DNA of 64,000 nt, from positions 1 to 64,000 of the forward strand of contig CANRMX010000004.1 in assembly GCA_947631855.1 (NCBI GenBank), written 5' to 3'. The stretch is from an uncultured Clostridia bacterium. Lineage in GTDB: Bacteria; Bacillota; Clostridia; Oscillospirales; Acutalibacteraceae. Each line of letters starts with the position of its first letter. The stretch's first letter is position 1. The translations under genes and the position numbers were made by a program. This document shows, piece by piece, positions 1 through 8,132 of this stretch. Under the pieces are notes generated by a model. It did no database searches, was not told the DNA's origin, and was given only the letters and a program-made list of their open reading frames with translations.

Positions 1-507
1 CTCCTCCGGCCCTTTACGGCAGAGGACGTGGAGCAGGTGGTGGCGCTCTGCAACGACTGGGAGGTGGCGAAAACCACCCTGGGGATGCCCCATCCCTACC
101 TGCCGGAGCACTTCCTCAATTGGGTGCCCAGCCACGCCCAGTGGATGGCGGACGACGTGGAGTACAATCTGGCCATCACCGAAAAGCAGACCGGCGCGGT
201 GGTGGGCAGCATCTCTGTGTCGGGTATCCGCAAAAAGCACCGCCTGGGAGAAATTGGCTACTGGGTGGGCCGGCCATATTGGAACCGGGGCTATACCACG
301 GAAGCCGCCCGGGCGCTGGCGGAGTATGTTTTCCGGGAGAAGGGCTTCCACAAGCTGATCGGGCGGCACTTCGCCTGCAATCCCGCCTCCGGCAGGGTGA
401 TGGAGAAGATCGGCATGGAGAAGGAAGGCGTGCAGAAAAGCCAATACTTCCGGGACGGCCAGTGGCAGGACGTGGTGCTGTACGGGCTGATCCATGAGGA
501 GACGTAG
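1..507 (+). CDS. GNAT-family acetyltransferase, 5' end outside window
   Basis: The open frame runs in from base 1 without a start, so the gene begins upstream; an internal GTG at 28 is unlikely to be the start because the in-frame residues before it (LLRPFT then AEDVEQV) are the typical first strand and helix of a RimJ/RimL-type GNAT domain. Visible hallmarks are the IGYWVGRPYWNRGYTTEA acetyl-CoA loop region near the middle, the LIGRHFACNPASGRVMEKIGM helix region and the C-terminal strand ending in LYGLIHEE. Such enzymes N-acetylate ribosomal protein or other protein N termini, or small amines; the substrate cannot be read from sequence. A GC-rich hairpin terminator follows immediately. Confidence 0.85.
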   Translation, partial: LLRPFTAEDVEQVVALCNDWEVAKTTLGMPHPYLPEHFLNWVPSHAQWMADDVEYNLAITEKQTGAVVGSISVSGIRKKHRLGEIGYWVGRPYWNRGYTTEAARALAEYVFREKGFHKLIGRHFACNPASGRVMEKIGMEKEGVQKSQYFRDGQWQDVVLYGLIHEET

Positions 508-520
508 CTGCCCGCCCCGC

Positions 521-553
521 CGCCCGGCGTTCTATGAACGCCGGGCGCTTTTT
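521..553 (+). terminator. Rho-independent terminator after the acetyltransferase
   Basis: An 11-bp perfect inverted repeat (CGCCCGGCGTT, 5-base loop) is followed by CTTTTT, 14 bases after the stop codon. A second GC-rich hairpin at 565-590 lies between it and the duplicated tail of the DUF1624 gene and could serve the opposite strand. Confidence 0.8.
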
Positions 554-610
554 CGCAGAAAAAGCCGCGGGGCCCGAAAGGGCTCCGCGGGCGGGGCGGG
601 GTTGGCGGCT

Positions 611-692
611 ATAGTGTAGCCGGGAAAACGAGCAACGCCCAAAGTACGATCTGATGGGCAAGGTAGATCATCAGGCTGTGGCGCGATTGGGG
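611..692 (-). repeat. Detached copy 1 of the 3' end of the DUF1624 gene
   Basis: Read on the minus strand this segment encodes RHSLMIYLAHQIVLWALLV followed by FPATL and a TAG stop, almost the same last 24 residues as the intact gene at 1048-1797, but with silent and conservative base changes. It has no upstream gene body, so it is a duplicated gene tail rather than a gene. Confidence 0.75.
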
Positions 693-707
693 GAGATGGT
701 CGCCTCA

Positions 708-1050
708 CTGGTGGAGGAAAATGTCAAAAGAAATAAAAAAGAAAAAAGTTTTCTTTTCTTTACAGTGTAGCCGGGAAAGCGGGCAACGCCCAAAGTACCG
801 TCTGATGGGTAAGTTGGTCGCTGCGCTGGTGGAATACGGAACAAAAGAATAAAATAAGAAAAAATTTCTTTTTTGCGGTGCTGGTGGAGTAAATAGACAA
901 AAGAAATAAAAAAAGAAAAAATTTTCTTTTTTTGCCGCGCTGGTGGAATAAGGAACAAAAGAATAAAATAAGAAAAATAATTTTCTTTTTTGCGGTGCTG
1001 GTGGAATAAAGAGACAAAAGAATAAAAAAGAAAAAGTTTTCTTTTCTTTA
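708..1050. repeat. Array of five AT-rich palindromic repeats
   Basis: Five units begin with ctggtgg at 708, 826, 881, 940 and 998, spaced 55-59 bases apart except where a gene-tail copy (762-825) is inserted after the first. Each unit has a purine-rich stretch, then a near-perfect palindrome of the kind aaaagaaaaa/ttttctttt ending in a T run, and a short gc-rich link. The A/T hairpins with T runs could act as weak bidirectional terminators. Several long minus-strand frames cross this region only because it lacks stops; they consist of K, F and S runs and are not genes. Confidence 0.8.
762..825 (-). repeat. Detached copy 2 of the 3' end of the DUF1624 gene
   Basis: The minus strand reads SDQLTHQTVLWALPAFPATL and stop, a more diverged and shorter copy of the C terminus of the membrane protein encoded at 1048-1797. 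It sits inside the AT-rich palindrome array, between its first and second units. Confidence 0.7.
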
Positions 1051-1797
1051 CAGCGTAGCCGGGAAAATGAGCGCCGCCCACAGTACGATCTGATGGGCAA
1101 GGTAGATCACCAGGCTGTGGCGGCCCAGAAAGCTCAGCACCGGAACGGCGGGCGTGAGCGCCGCCCGCACCTGTGGGCTTTTGCCCACCAGCGCCCAGAG
1201 GAAATACCCTGCGAGATACAGGAAAAACCAGGGCAGCAGCGGAAAATAATCGCTGGAACGGAATCCCGGGCCCGGCAGGCCCAGCACCGCCAGGGCGTCC
1301 CACTGATAGAGCGCCCGGGGGAGTTCGACGAGCCGCAGGGATTCAAATCCCAAATACCCCTGCGGAAGGCCCCGGCACAGGCCAAACAGCAGCAGGGCCC
1401 CGCACAATCCCGCCCCAGCAGGGAGCCTGTCCAGCAGGGGCTTCAGGGGGATCAACAGCAGGGCGGAAAGCCCCAGCAGCGTCAGCACCCCATATTGGAT
1501 CAATTCCGAGGGCATGACCAGCAGGGTCGCCAGCGTCACCAGCGCCCCGCCGCCCACCAAAATCAGCCCGTGGCGCAGGGGCCGGCTGGAGAAATGCCGG
1601 CACGCCCCGGAGAGCAGGATGAACGTCCAGCAGATGCTCTGCTGCCACAGGTACCCCGGCAGTTGGGGGTACCAATCAATAGGCACGCCCAGGATGTACA
1701 CCAGATCGTACAGGGCGTGGTAGGCGATCATGCTCAACAGGCACGCGCCCCGCAGACCGTCCAGCACCCCCAGCCGGGAAGAGGCCGCGCCGCTCAA
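1048..1797 (-). CDS. DUF1624 (heparan-alpha-glucosaminide acetyltransferase-like) membrane protein
   Basis: The 249-residue product opens with RLGVLDGLRGACLLSMIAYH, the conserved first helix of the DUF1624/YeiB-like acyltransferase family, and has about seven hydrophobic segments. The C terminus (GRHSLVIYLAHQI) is the family's typical last helix. Related proteins are thought to acylate sugars at the membrane; the substrate here is unknown. The start is a TTG at 1797 overlapping the TGA of the dCMP deaminase gene (TTGA), which implies translational coupling. An ATG at residue 23 is possible but would remove the conserved first helix. Downstream, two partial copies of its 3' end lie in an AT-rich palindrome array. 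Confidence 0.8.
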   Translation of the reverse strand: MSGAASSRLGVLDGLRGACLLSMIAYHALYDLVYILGVPIDWYPQLPGYLWQQSICWTFILLSGACRHFSSRPLRHGLILVGGGALVTLATLLVMPSELIQYGVLTLLGLSALLLIPLKPLLDRLPAGAGLCGALLLFGLCRGLPQGYLGFESLRLVELPRALYQWDALAVLGLPGPGFRSSDYFPLLPWFFLYLAGYFLWALVGKSPQVRAALTPAVPVLSFLGRHSLVIYLAHQIVLWAALIFPATL

Positions 1798-2291
1798 TAT
1801 CCCAGCACCCCTTGCAGGGATTCGTCATCCGTCACCCAATCCGATACAGAGATCACCCGGTAGCGGGTCTCGTCGTCCCGGATGATCACCTGGGCGATGC
1901 CGGCGTTAATCACCATGCGTTTGCACATGGAACAACACGTGGCGTTTTCCACGTATTTCCCCGTGGAGACTTCCCGGCCCACCAGGTACAGGGTGGCCCC
2001 CAGCATCTCCCGCCGGGAGGCGGAAATGATGGCGTTGGCTTCGGCGTGGACGCTGCGACACAATTCGTACCGCTCCCCCCGGGGGATTTTCATGGCCTCC
2101 CGCTGGCAATAGCCCAGATCCGAGCAATTGGCCCGGCCCCTGGGCGCCCCCACGTACCCCGTGGAGATCACCTCGTCGTCCTTTACGATCACCGCGCCGA
2201 AGTGCCTGCGCAGGCAGGTGCACCGCTGAGATACCGTTTCCGCCAAGTCCAGATAGTAGTTGGTCTTGTCCCTGCGTTCCAATTTGGCCAT
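1794..2291 (-). CDS. dCMP deaminase family protein
   Basis: The 165-residue product has the zinc-dependent cytidine/deoxycytidylate deaminase signature: CRSVHAEANAI with the zinc-binding His and catalytic Glu, and the paired cysteines in ATCCSMCKRM. Cys and His residues near the N-terminal third (QRCTCLRRHFGAVIVKDD, GYVGAPRG) match ComEB/dCMP deaminases, which convert dCMP to dUMP for dTTP synthesis. The ATG at 2291 follows an AAAAGGGG ribosome site; the frame stays open further upstream but that part has no deaminase similarity and crosses a promoter and repeats. It is co-transcribed with the DUF1624 gene. Confidence 0.88.
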   Translation of the reverse strand: MAKLERRDKTNYYLDLAETVSQRCTCLRRHFGAVIVKDDEVISTGYVGAPRGRANCSDLGYCQREAMKIPRGERYELCRSVHAEANAIISASRREMLGATLYLVGREVSTGKYVENATCCSMCKRMVINAGIAQVIIRDDETRYRVISVSDWVTDDESLQGVLGY

Positions 2292-2333
2292 GCCGTCCGC
2301 CCCTTTTCTTCCGATGGAGAATTTGTTTCCTCC

Positions 2334-2363
2334 ATTATACTCCCGTTCGGGACGGTTTGACAA
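2334..2363 (-). promoter_or_regulatory. Sigma-A-type promoter of the dCMP deaminase operon
   Basis: On the minus strand TTGTCA (2358-2363) and a perfect TATAAT (2334-2339) are 18 bases apart, about 40 bases before the start codon. Confidence 0.7.
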
Positions 2364-2397
2364 CCAGCTTTTTTGAGAAAAAGGCGGGCTGAGCCTG

Positions 2398-2440
2398 CAA
2401 ACTTTTTCGAGAAAAAGTTTGACAAAAAGCTTTACGTGGC
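2398..2440. repeat. Dispersed repeat R2 (A/T palindrome type)
   Basis: Contains the palindrome aaactttttc-ga-gaaaaagttt followed by gacaaaaagctttacgtgg. The same roughly 40-base element recurs at 19044-19083, 24911-24950, 26843-26884 and 52501-52545, in both orientations. Confidence 0.85.
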
Positions 2441-2460
2441 TCCACTGAACTGAGATAGAA

Positions 2461-2740
2461 GTGCCTCCCCACCTTTGGTGGGGAGGCACTTTTTTACATC
2501 TATCGGGCGCGACCGAATGAATTGTTTCTTTTGCGCACCCATGCGCCCTCAGCGCAGCGCTATCCGAGCGCAGCGCATTTGCGGCAAGAACACAGTAAAT
2601 TCCGCGATAGGGCGAGTTGTTTCTTTTGCGCATCCGTGCGCCACAGAAAGCACCGCTATCCGAGCAAAGCGAGGATTGCGCAACGCTATTTGAGCGTAGC
2701 GAAAATTGCGTTTGGCCCGCGTCGTGCCCGCGGCGTCACG
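2461..2740. repeat. Composite dispersed repeat R1 (hairpin plus flank)
   Basis: A hairpin with arms gtgcctcccc and ggggaggcac followed by a T run (2461-2496) is a likely terminator. It is followed by low-complexity sequence with two related segments, each with gtttcttttgcgca and repeated gcgcag/ctatccgagc motifs. Related sequence occurs after or before many genes in the window (18190, 21322, 24672, 28365, 57376). No credible gene lies here: the open frames crossing it have no family features. Confidence 0.7.
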
Positions 2741-2743
2741 CCG

Positions 2744-3733
2744 CTATTTGCCAATGATGTCTTTGAAGACGCGCAGGACGTTTTTGTAGCAGATCTTCTC
2801 GATCTCGTCGGGCGTGAAGCTCTTTTCCAGGCCCTTCACCAGCAGCTGCTGGCCGGAGGCGTCGCCCCACTCCAGCTTGCTGCCCATGCCGTCGTAATCG
2901 GAGCCGAAGGCCACGGACTCAATGCCGGCTACGTCGGCCATGTGGCGCAGATGCCGCACCACCTCTTCCACGGAGGTGTAGTCGTCCTTTTCCCGATCCA
3001 CCACGGGATGCAGGAAACCGGCCAGATAATTGACGCCCACGACACCGCCCTTGTTGCCCAGGGCTTTCAGCTGTTCGTCGGTGAGGTCGCGGCCCACATC
3101 GCACAGGGCACGGGCGCAGGAATGGGAAGCGATAAACGGCTTGGAGGTGTGCTTCACCACGTCCCAGAAACCGCCCTCGGACAGGTGGGAAGTGTCAATG
3201 GCGATTCCCAGCTCGTTCATCCGGCGGATGGCGTCGATGCCAAAGGGCTTGAGGCCCTTCATGTGGGCCACCGGGTCGGAGCTCTGGGGATAGCCCAGGG
3301 AGTTCTCGTGGTTCCAGGTGAGGGCCACCATGCGGACGCCTTTCTTGTAGTATTCGTCCACGTTTTCGATCTTCCCGTCCAGGGTCACGCCGTCCTCCAC
3401 GGTGAGGATGGAGCTCATCTTCCCGGCGGCGTAATTTTTCTCCACATCCTCCACGGTGTAGGCGGGCAGGATCTCGTCCTTATTCAGCTCCATCTCCCGC
3501 AGATACGCCTGATAGGCCAGATCGAAGTATTCGGCGGGCGGCGGCAGGGCGGGGCCGGGCCGGCGGGAGGGCTTGCCCGAGGGATTCCACGGCACAAAGA
3601 TGGCGAAACACTGCACCATCCATTCCCCGGCCTTCAGCTTTTCCAGGCTGATGTGGGAGTTCTCCATCCCTTTCAGATGCTCACCATTATAGAAACGCAT
3701 AATGGTATCGCAATGTAAATCGGCAATTCTCAT
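2744..3733 (-). CDS. Membrane dipeptidase (peptidase family M19)
   Basis: The 329-residue product fits family M19, renal-dipeptidase-like zinc enzymes that hydrolyse dipeptides. The first metal motif DLHCDT is at residues 5-10; the bridging Glu is in TVEDGV, further ligands in DTSHLSEGGF and ASHSCARAL, and the last acidic ligand in FGSDYDGM. The length is normal for the family. It lacks a signal peptide, so a cytoplasmic role in peptide use is likely. It is a single gene on the minus strand, preceded by R1-type repeat on its 3' side and a 150-base gap on its 5' side. Confidence 0.93.
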   Translation of the reverse strand: MRIADLHCDTIMRFYNGEHLKGMENSHISLEKLKAGEWMVQCFAIFVPWNPSGKPSRRPGPALPPPAEYFDLAYQAYLREMELNKDEILPAYTVEDVEKNYAAGKMSSILTVEDGVTLDGKIENVDEYYKKGVRMVALTWNHENSLGYPQSSDPVAHMKGLKPFGIDAIRRMNELGIAIDTSHLSEGGFWDVVKHTSKPFIASHSCARALCDVGRDLTDEQLKALGNKGGVVGVNYLAGFLHPVVDREKDDYTSVEEVVRHLRHMADVAGIESVAFGSDYDGMGSKLEWGDASGQQLLVKGLEKSFTPDEIEKICYKNVLRVFKDIIGK

Positions 3734-3883
3734 AGCGATCTCCTTTCAGATTTTGGATTCCTTTCCAACCGGCACAGCCCGGCCCCCAGGGGCCAACGCC
3801 GTACCGTTTGCGGCTCTATTATACCATTGTTTGGATGCGCTGGCAAGCAATTTTCCGGGCGGCCCTGGGAAATCCCAGGAACT

Positions 3884-4435
3884 TTACAGCCCAAAGCGCT
3901 CTCTGATGTAGCGCGCCGCATCTTCCGGCGAAAGCGCGGAGTTATCGAGCTTCATGTAGTTTTCAAAAGGAATTTCCCCCGGAAGGCTCTCCAGCCGGTA
4001 GCGGGCGTCGGAGTCGATGAGGTTTTGATTCGACCACGGAACGTTTCGCTTGGAGGCTTTTTGCAGGAGGCGGTTTTCGGTGGCGTTCCGCTCTAGGCGC
4101 ACGCTTTGGGGCGCCACCAGTTCCACATAGTAAAATTCCGTGCCGTAGGGCCTGAAAATATCCTTGACCCGCTCCACATAGTCCCAGTCCTCCTGCCGGT
4201 CAAAGGCCCACATATAGGTGAAGATCATCCCGTATTGGTCCGTTTTAGCGAACTCCTCAAAGATGACCGTCCGCAGCCGGTCGATGGCCCGAGCGTTGAA
4301 CGCCCCAAAGATCTCCAGCACCGGCTCGATGGTCATGTGGTTGTGAAACAGCCGCAGCCCGGTGATCTTTGCAAGCGCCTGCCCCACGGTCATTTTGCCC
4401 ACCGCGGCATTTCCGATCATGAATACCAGTTTCAT
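3884..4435 (-). CDS. Small P-loop NTPase (shikimate kinase-like AAA family)
   Basis: The 183-residue product begins MKLVFMIGNAAVGKMTVGQAL, a P-loop (GNAAVGKMT) with the layout of small kinase-like ATPases; LFHNHMTIEPVL and a C-terminal ERFGL helix resemble shikimate kinase-like proteins that are annotated only as AAA family. The role is unknown. The ATG at 4435 overlaps the TGA of a 26-residue frame (ATGA), which in turn overlaps the end of rnfB, and a good ribosome site (GGGAGGA) precedes it, so it is probably the last gene of the rnf transcript. Confidence 0.75.
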   Translation of the reverse strand: MKLVFMIGNAAVGKMTVGQALAKITGLRLFHNHMTIEPVLEIFGAFNARAIDRLRTVIFEEFAKTDQYGMIFTYMWAFDRQEDWDYVERVKDIFRPYGTEFYYVELVAPQSVRLERNATENRLLQKASKRNVPWSNQNLIDSDARYRLESLPGEIPFENYMKLDNSALSPEDAARYIRERFGL

Positions 4436-4512
4436 GGAGTATCCTCCCGCAGACGCGCTTCAAAATAAACTCCCACGGTTTCGGCGGTGCGTTCGCCCAG
4501 CGTGAGCTCCAT
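4432..4512 (-). CDS. 26-residue frame bridging rnfB and the NTPase gene
   Basis: The frame starts with an ATG sharing one base with the rnfB TGA (TGATG) and ends in a TGA sharing three bases with the next ATG (ATGA). It encodes MELTLGERTAETV followed by GVYFEARLREDTP. The double overlap would let ribosomes pass from rnfB to the NTPase gene. No similarity is recognised, and it may be only a translation bridge. Confidence 0.35.
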   Translation of the reverse strand: MELTLGERTAETVGVYFEARLREDTP

Positions 4513-5300
4513 CACACGGTCTCCAGCCGGATGACCCCACGGGGACATTCCGCCGCGCATTTTCCGCAGCCCACGCACTTGGCCGGATCGATGGCCGCCA
4601 GGCCGTTTGCCACGGCCACGGCCCCCACCGGGCAGGCCCGCTGGCATTTCCCGCAGCCGATGCACCCCGCCTTGCACACCCGCAGGGTGTCCCGGGCAGG
4701 GTCGCAGTTCTGGCACAAGACCACCGCCCGGCGCTTTTTCGGGGCCAGTTCAATGAGCTTTCGGGGACAGGCGGCGGCGCACTTGCCGCAGCCCACGCAT
4801 TTTTCCCGGTCGATCTGGGCCAGGCCGTTGCACACCCGGAGGGCGTCGAATTCGCAGGCGGCCACGCAGTCCCCCAATCCCAGGCACCCGAACCCGCAAT
4901 CGGTCTGCCCGCCCAGCAGCTGGGCGGCGGCGCAGCTGGCAAGGCCCGCATACGCCACCCGATCCCGGGTGTTGTCCGCGCTGCCCAGGCACCGCACCGT
5001 GGCCACGCTGGGCACGGCGCTCACCGGCCCCGTCCCCAGCAGCTGGGCGCAGGCGGCGGCCGTCTTCTGCCCGCCGGGCGAACACAACCCCGGCTGGGCC
5101 TCCCCCGCCGCCATGGCTTTTGCATAGCCGGAGCACCCGGAAAATCCGCAGGCCCCGCAGTTTGCCCCGGGCAGGAGCGCCTCCAGTGCTTCGGCTTTTT
5201 CATCCTTCGGCACGGCCATGAGGATGGACGCCGCCGCCAGGATGATCCCCGCCAGCAGGCCGATCCCGGCCACGATGAGGATGGGAATCAAAATTTGCAT
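4512..5300 (-). CDS. rnfB: Rnf complex subunit B, iron-sulfur protein
   Basis: The 262-residue product has an N-terminal membrane helix, then the RnfB Fe-S domain (GANCGACGFSGC near residue 45) and three ferredoxin-type clusters, CVGCGKCAAACP, CIGCGKCQRACP and CVGCGKCAAECP. RnfB accepts electrons from reduced ferredoxin and passes them into the Rnf complex, which pumps Na+ or H+ while reducing NAD+. It is the last rnf gene of the operon, in the usual order. The three ferredoxin motifs plus the DCGFGCLGLGDC stretch fit the multi-cluster clostridial form. Confidence 0.95.
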   Translation of the reverse strand: MQILIPILIVAGIGLLAGIILAAASILMAVPKDEKAEALEALLPGANCGACGFSGCSGYAKAMAAGEAQPGLCSPGGQKTAAACAQLLGTGPVSAVPSVATVRCLGSADNTRDRVAYAGLASCAAAQLLGGQTDCGFGCLGLGDCVAACEFDALRVCNGLAQIDREKCVGCGKCAAACPRKLIELAPKKRRAVVLCQNCDPARDTLRVCKAGCIGCGKCQRACPVGAVAVANGLAAIDPAKCVGCGKCAAECPRGVIRLETV

Positions 5301-5312
5301 ACGCTTACCCCC

Positions 5313-5930
5313 TCACATCAGCCGGTCCACCAGGCCGTTGAATCCCAAAAACGACACCGCCACCAGCGAGGCCGCCACCAGCGTGATGGGCAGGCCCTGC
5401 AGGCATTTGGGCACGTCGCATTCCTCCAGCCGCTCCCGCACCCCGGCGAAAAGCACCATGGCCACCAGGAATCCCACCCCGGAGCCGAAAGCGTTGACCA
5501 GCGCCTGAATGTAGCCGTAGGAAGGATCCCCTGCGGCCTTTTCCAGCACCAGCATGGTCACGCCCAGCACGGCGCAGTTGGTGGTGATCAGCGGCAGATA
5601 GATGCCCAGGGAATTATACAGCGGAGGCATATACCGGTGGAGGATGGTCTCCAGCAGCTGCACCAGCGCGGCGATCACCAGAATGAACACCACGGTTTGC
5701 AGGTATTCCAGCCCGTTGGGCACCAGCGGGCCCACATAGAGGGGCCAGGTCACGGCGGTGGCGATGACCATCACCACCGTCACGGCGCAGCTCATGCCCA
5801 GGGCGGTACCCAATTTTTTGGACACCCCCAAAAACGGGCAGATCCCCAGGAATTTATTCAGCACGTAATTTTCCGTCAGGATGGCCGCCAGGAAAATGGC
5901 CACCAGACCTTTGATCACCTGTCCGTCCAC
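5313..5930 (-). CDS. rnfA: Rnf complex subunit A, integral membrane protein
   Basis: A 205-residue, six-helix membrane protein with the RnfA/NqrE hallmarks: LTENYVLNKFLGICPFLGVS near the N terminus and ITTNCAVLGV in the second half. RnfA and RnfE form the ion-translocating core and share a cysteine pair that holds an iron centre in known Rnf/Nqr structures; the Cys in GICPF and in TTNCAVLG are present. It starts one base after the rnfE stop and lies 12 bases before rnfB. Confidence 0.95.
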   Translation of the reverse strand: MDGQVIKGLVAIFLAAILTENYVLNKFLGICPFLGVSKKLGTALGMSCAVTVVMVIATAVTWPLYVGPLVPNGLEYLQTVVFILVIAALVQLLETILHRYMPPLYNSLGIYLPLITTNCAVLGVTMLVLEKAAGDPSYGYIQALVNAFGSGVGFLVAMVLFAGVRERLEECDVPKCLQGLPITLVAASLVAVSFLGFNGLVDRLM

Positions 5931-6617
5931 TTATTCCCCGGCCTCCTTCTTGCGGTTATTGATGGAGCAGCTGGCCGCCAGCGGGCAGTGGCCGCAGTCG
6001 GTGGCGGCAGGGGGCTTCTTCTCCGCAGAGAGCCGCCCGGCCAGGGCCACCAGCATTCCGAAGACGAAGAAGCCTCCCGGCGGCAGCAGGAAGATGATGA
6101 TGGGCTGCATGAAGCCGGAGAGCACCGGCAGCCCGAACACCGTCCCGGCCCCCAGCAGCTCCCGAAGGATGCCCATGGCCAGCAGCGTGGCGGTGAAGCC
6201 CACCCCCATGCCCAGGCCGTCCAGGATGGAGGGCAGCACCCGGTTCTTGCTGGCGAACATCTCCGCCCGGCCCAGGATGATGCAGTTCACCACGATCAGG
6301 GGCAGGAAGACCCCCAAAGCGGTGTCCAGCTCAGGCGAAAACGCCTTGATGAACAGCTGCACGATGGTGACGAAGCCGGCGATCACCGTGATGTAGGCCG
6401 GGATGCGCACCTTATTGGGGATGACGTTCCGCAGCAGGGAGATGGCCCCGTTGGAGCACACCAGCACAAAGGTGGTGGCCGCCCCCATGCCGATGGCGTT
6501 CCCGGCGGCGGTGGTGACGGCCAGGGTGGCGCAGCAGCCCAGCACCAGCCGCAGCACGGGATTCTCCCGCAGGATACCCTTGGTGAATTCCCGCCAGAGG
6601 GAAGTTTTCTCGTTCAT
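5931..6617 (-). CDS. rnfE: Rnf complex subunit E, integral membrane protein
   Basis: The 228-residue membrane protein is homologous to RnfA and to NqrD; GILRENPVLRLVLGCCATLAV at the N terminus and VNCIILGRAEMFASKN mark RnfE. Its C terminus carries a soluble cysteine-containing extension (CGHCPLAASCS) after the last helix, more than in many family members. The start ATG overlaps the rnfG stop by four bases. Confidence 0.94.
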   Translation of the reverse strand: MNEKTSLWREFTKGILRENPVLRLVLGCCATLAVTTAAGNAIGMGAATTFVLVCSNGAISLLRNVIPNKVRIPAYITVIAGFVTIVQLFIKAFSPELDTALGVFLPLIVVNCIILGRAEMFASKNRVLPSILDGLGMGVGFTATLLAMGILRELLGAGTVFGLPVLSGFMQPIIIFLLPPGGFFVFGMLVALAGRLSAEKKPPAATDCGHCPLAASCSINNRKKEAGE

Positions 6618-7174
6618 GAAGGATCCGCCTCCACTTCCTGATAATACGCCGCCACGGCCTGATTCACCGCGTCGGTGACGGCACGGCTGGTGATGGAAGC
6701 CCCGGTCATGGCCTCGATCTCGCCCGGGCCGGGAGCTTGATACCGCATCACGGAGAAGCCCGCCGGAGAGACGTCCTGCTCAAACTGGACGCGGAACTCC
6801 TCCCGCTCGGCGTTGGCGCCCAGGCCCGGCGTCTCCCCGTGCTCCAAGATCACCACGCCGGTGACGGCCCCCTGGGCGCTGATGCCGGTCATGACCCGCA
6901 CCGCGCCGCCATAGCCCCGGGATTCCGTCTCGAAGACATAGCCCACGGTCTCGCCGCCGGAAAGGCCCACGTAGCACGTTCCACTTTCAGAAGGCTCAAA
7001 GCTCTCCGCGCCGGGCAGCACGATCCGGCGGGAGCCCTCCGCCTTGGCCGCCTGTTGGGCGGCGATCTGGTCTTTTGTCAGCAGATTCGTCCCCGCCAGC
7101 AGGCAGGTCACCGCCGTGCAGATCACCAGCAGAACTGCGGCGGGCCGCAATACCTCCCCTATCTTAAGACGCAT
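6614..7174 (-). CDS. rnfG: Rnf complex subunit G, covalent FMN protein
   Basis: A single N-terminal helix (VLLVICTAVTCLLAGTNLL) anchors a periplasm-side FMN-binding domain. The motif MTGASITSRAV holds the threonine that carries covalent FMN (S/T-G-A-S/T-x-T). The ATG at 7174 (MRLKIGEVLRP) is chosen over the frame's earlier ATG at 7210 because it starts the membrane anchor; the gene then overlaps the end of rnfD by 11 bases. Length about 186 residues, normal for clostridial RnfG. Confidence 0.92.
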   Translation of the reverse strand: MRLKIGEVLRPAAVLLVICTAVTCLLAGTNLLTKDQIAAQQAAKAEGSRRIVLPGAESFEPSESGTCYVGLSGGETVGYVFETESRGYGGAVRVMTGISAQGAVTGVVILEHGETPGLGANAEREEFRVQFEQDVSPAGFSVMRYQAPGPGEIEAMTGASITSRAVTDAVNQAVAAYYQEVEADPS

Positions 7175-8126
7175 GGCCGTCACCCGCCTTCCCGGCCCTG
7201 GGCTTGCCAAAGGCCCGGGGCTTCACCGCCCGCTCCAGCAGCGGCGTCATGATATTCATCAGCACAATGGAATAGGACACGCCCTCGGGCAGGGAGCCGA
7301 ATTCCCGGATGAGCATAGTGAGCGCCCCGCAGCCCACGGCGAACAGCACCCGGGCTTTCCAATACACGGGGCTGGTGGTGTAGTCTGTGGCCATGAAGAA
7401 CGCCCCCAGCATCAGCCCGCCGGAGAGCAGATCGAACAGCGGGTCCCGGCCCAGCAGGGCGGAGAAGACCGCCGCCGTGCCCAGATAGGTCAGGGGGATC
7501 ACCGGGCTGATCACCCGCCGGAGGATGAGATACGCCCCGCCGATGAGGATGGCCAGGGCACAGGTCTCCCCCAGGCAGCCGCCGGTGCGGCCCAGGAACA
7601 ATTCCAGATCGCCGGGGAGATCTTCGCTCCCCTCCTGCAGCATGCCCAGCGGCGTGGCGGTGGTCACCGCATCGGCTCCGGCGGAATAAGCGAAGGGGGC
7701 CGTCCAGTGGGTCATGGGGGCCGGGAAGGAATTCATCAGGATGATGCGGGCGGTGAGGGCGGGATTCACGAAATTCTGCCCGATGCCGCCGAACATCTGC
7801 TTCACCACCACGATGGCCGCCACGCTGCCGAACACCGCCATCAGAGGATGGATGGTCACCGGGAGATTCAGCGCCAGCAGCACGCCCGTCACCACACAGC
7901 TCAGGTCGCCCACGGTCTGGGTGCGCTTCATCACCCGGCGGGAGAGATACTCGGAGAGCACGCAGGCCGCCACGCAGGTGAGGATCACCACCGCCGCCCG
8001 GACGCCGAACAGCACCACCGAGGCGATCATGGCCGGGCAGAGCCCGATCAGCACATCCAGCATGATCCGCTGGGTCGTCCGCCCCCCGTGGAAGTGGGGC
8101 GCGGGAGATACGATCAGTTTTTCCAT
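7164..8126 (-). CDS. rnfD: Rnf complex subunit D, membrane flavoprotein
   Basis: The 320-residue membrane protein starts with SPAPHFHGGRTTQRIM, typical of RnfD/NqrB. The covalent FMN threonine lies in DAVTTATPLG, and FFMATDYTTSPV is a conserved family stretch. RnfD, RnfG and RnfE/A together carry electrons across the membrane. It starts six bases after the rnfC stop. Confidence 0.95.
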   Translation of the reverse strand: MEKLIVSPAPHFHGGRTTQRIMLDVLIGLCPAMIASVVLFGVRAAVVILTCVAACVLSEYLSRRVMKRTQTVGDLSCVVTGVLLALNLPVTIHPLMAVFGSVAAIVVVKQMFGGIGQNFVNPALTARIILMNSFPAPMTHWTAPFAYSAGADAVTTATPLGMLQEGSEDLPGDLELFLGRTGGCLGETCALAILIGGAYLILRRVISPVIPLTYLGTAAVFSALLGRDPLFDLLSGGLMLGAFFMATDYTTSPVYWKARVLFAVGCGALTMLIREFGSLPEGVSYSIVLMNIMTPLLERAVKPRAFGKPRAGKAGDGHAS

Positions 8127-8132
8127 GGTTTC

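Noticed and set aside
708-1050. CRISPR array
   Set aside because: Spacing is 55-59 bases but there are no unique spacers between constant repeats and no cas genes.
705-1303. Minus-strand frames of 85-210 codons rich in K, F and S
   Set aside because: They read the A/T palindrome array and an out-of-frame part of the DUF1624 gene; composition is that of a low-complexity repeat.
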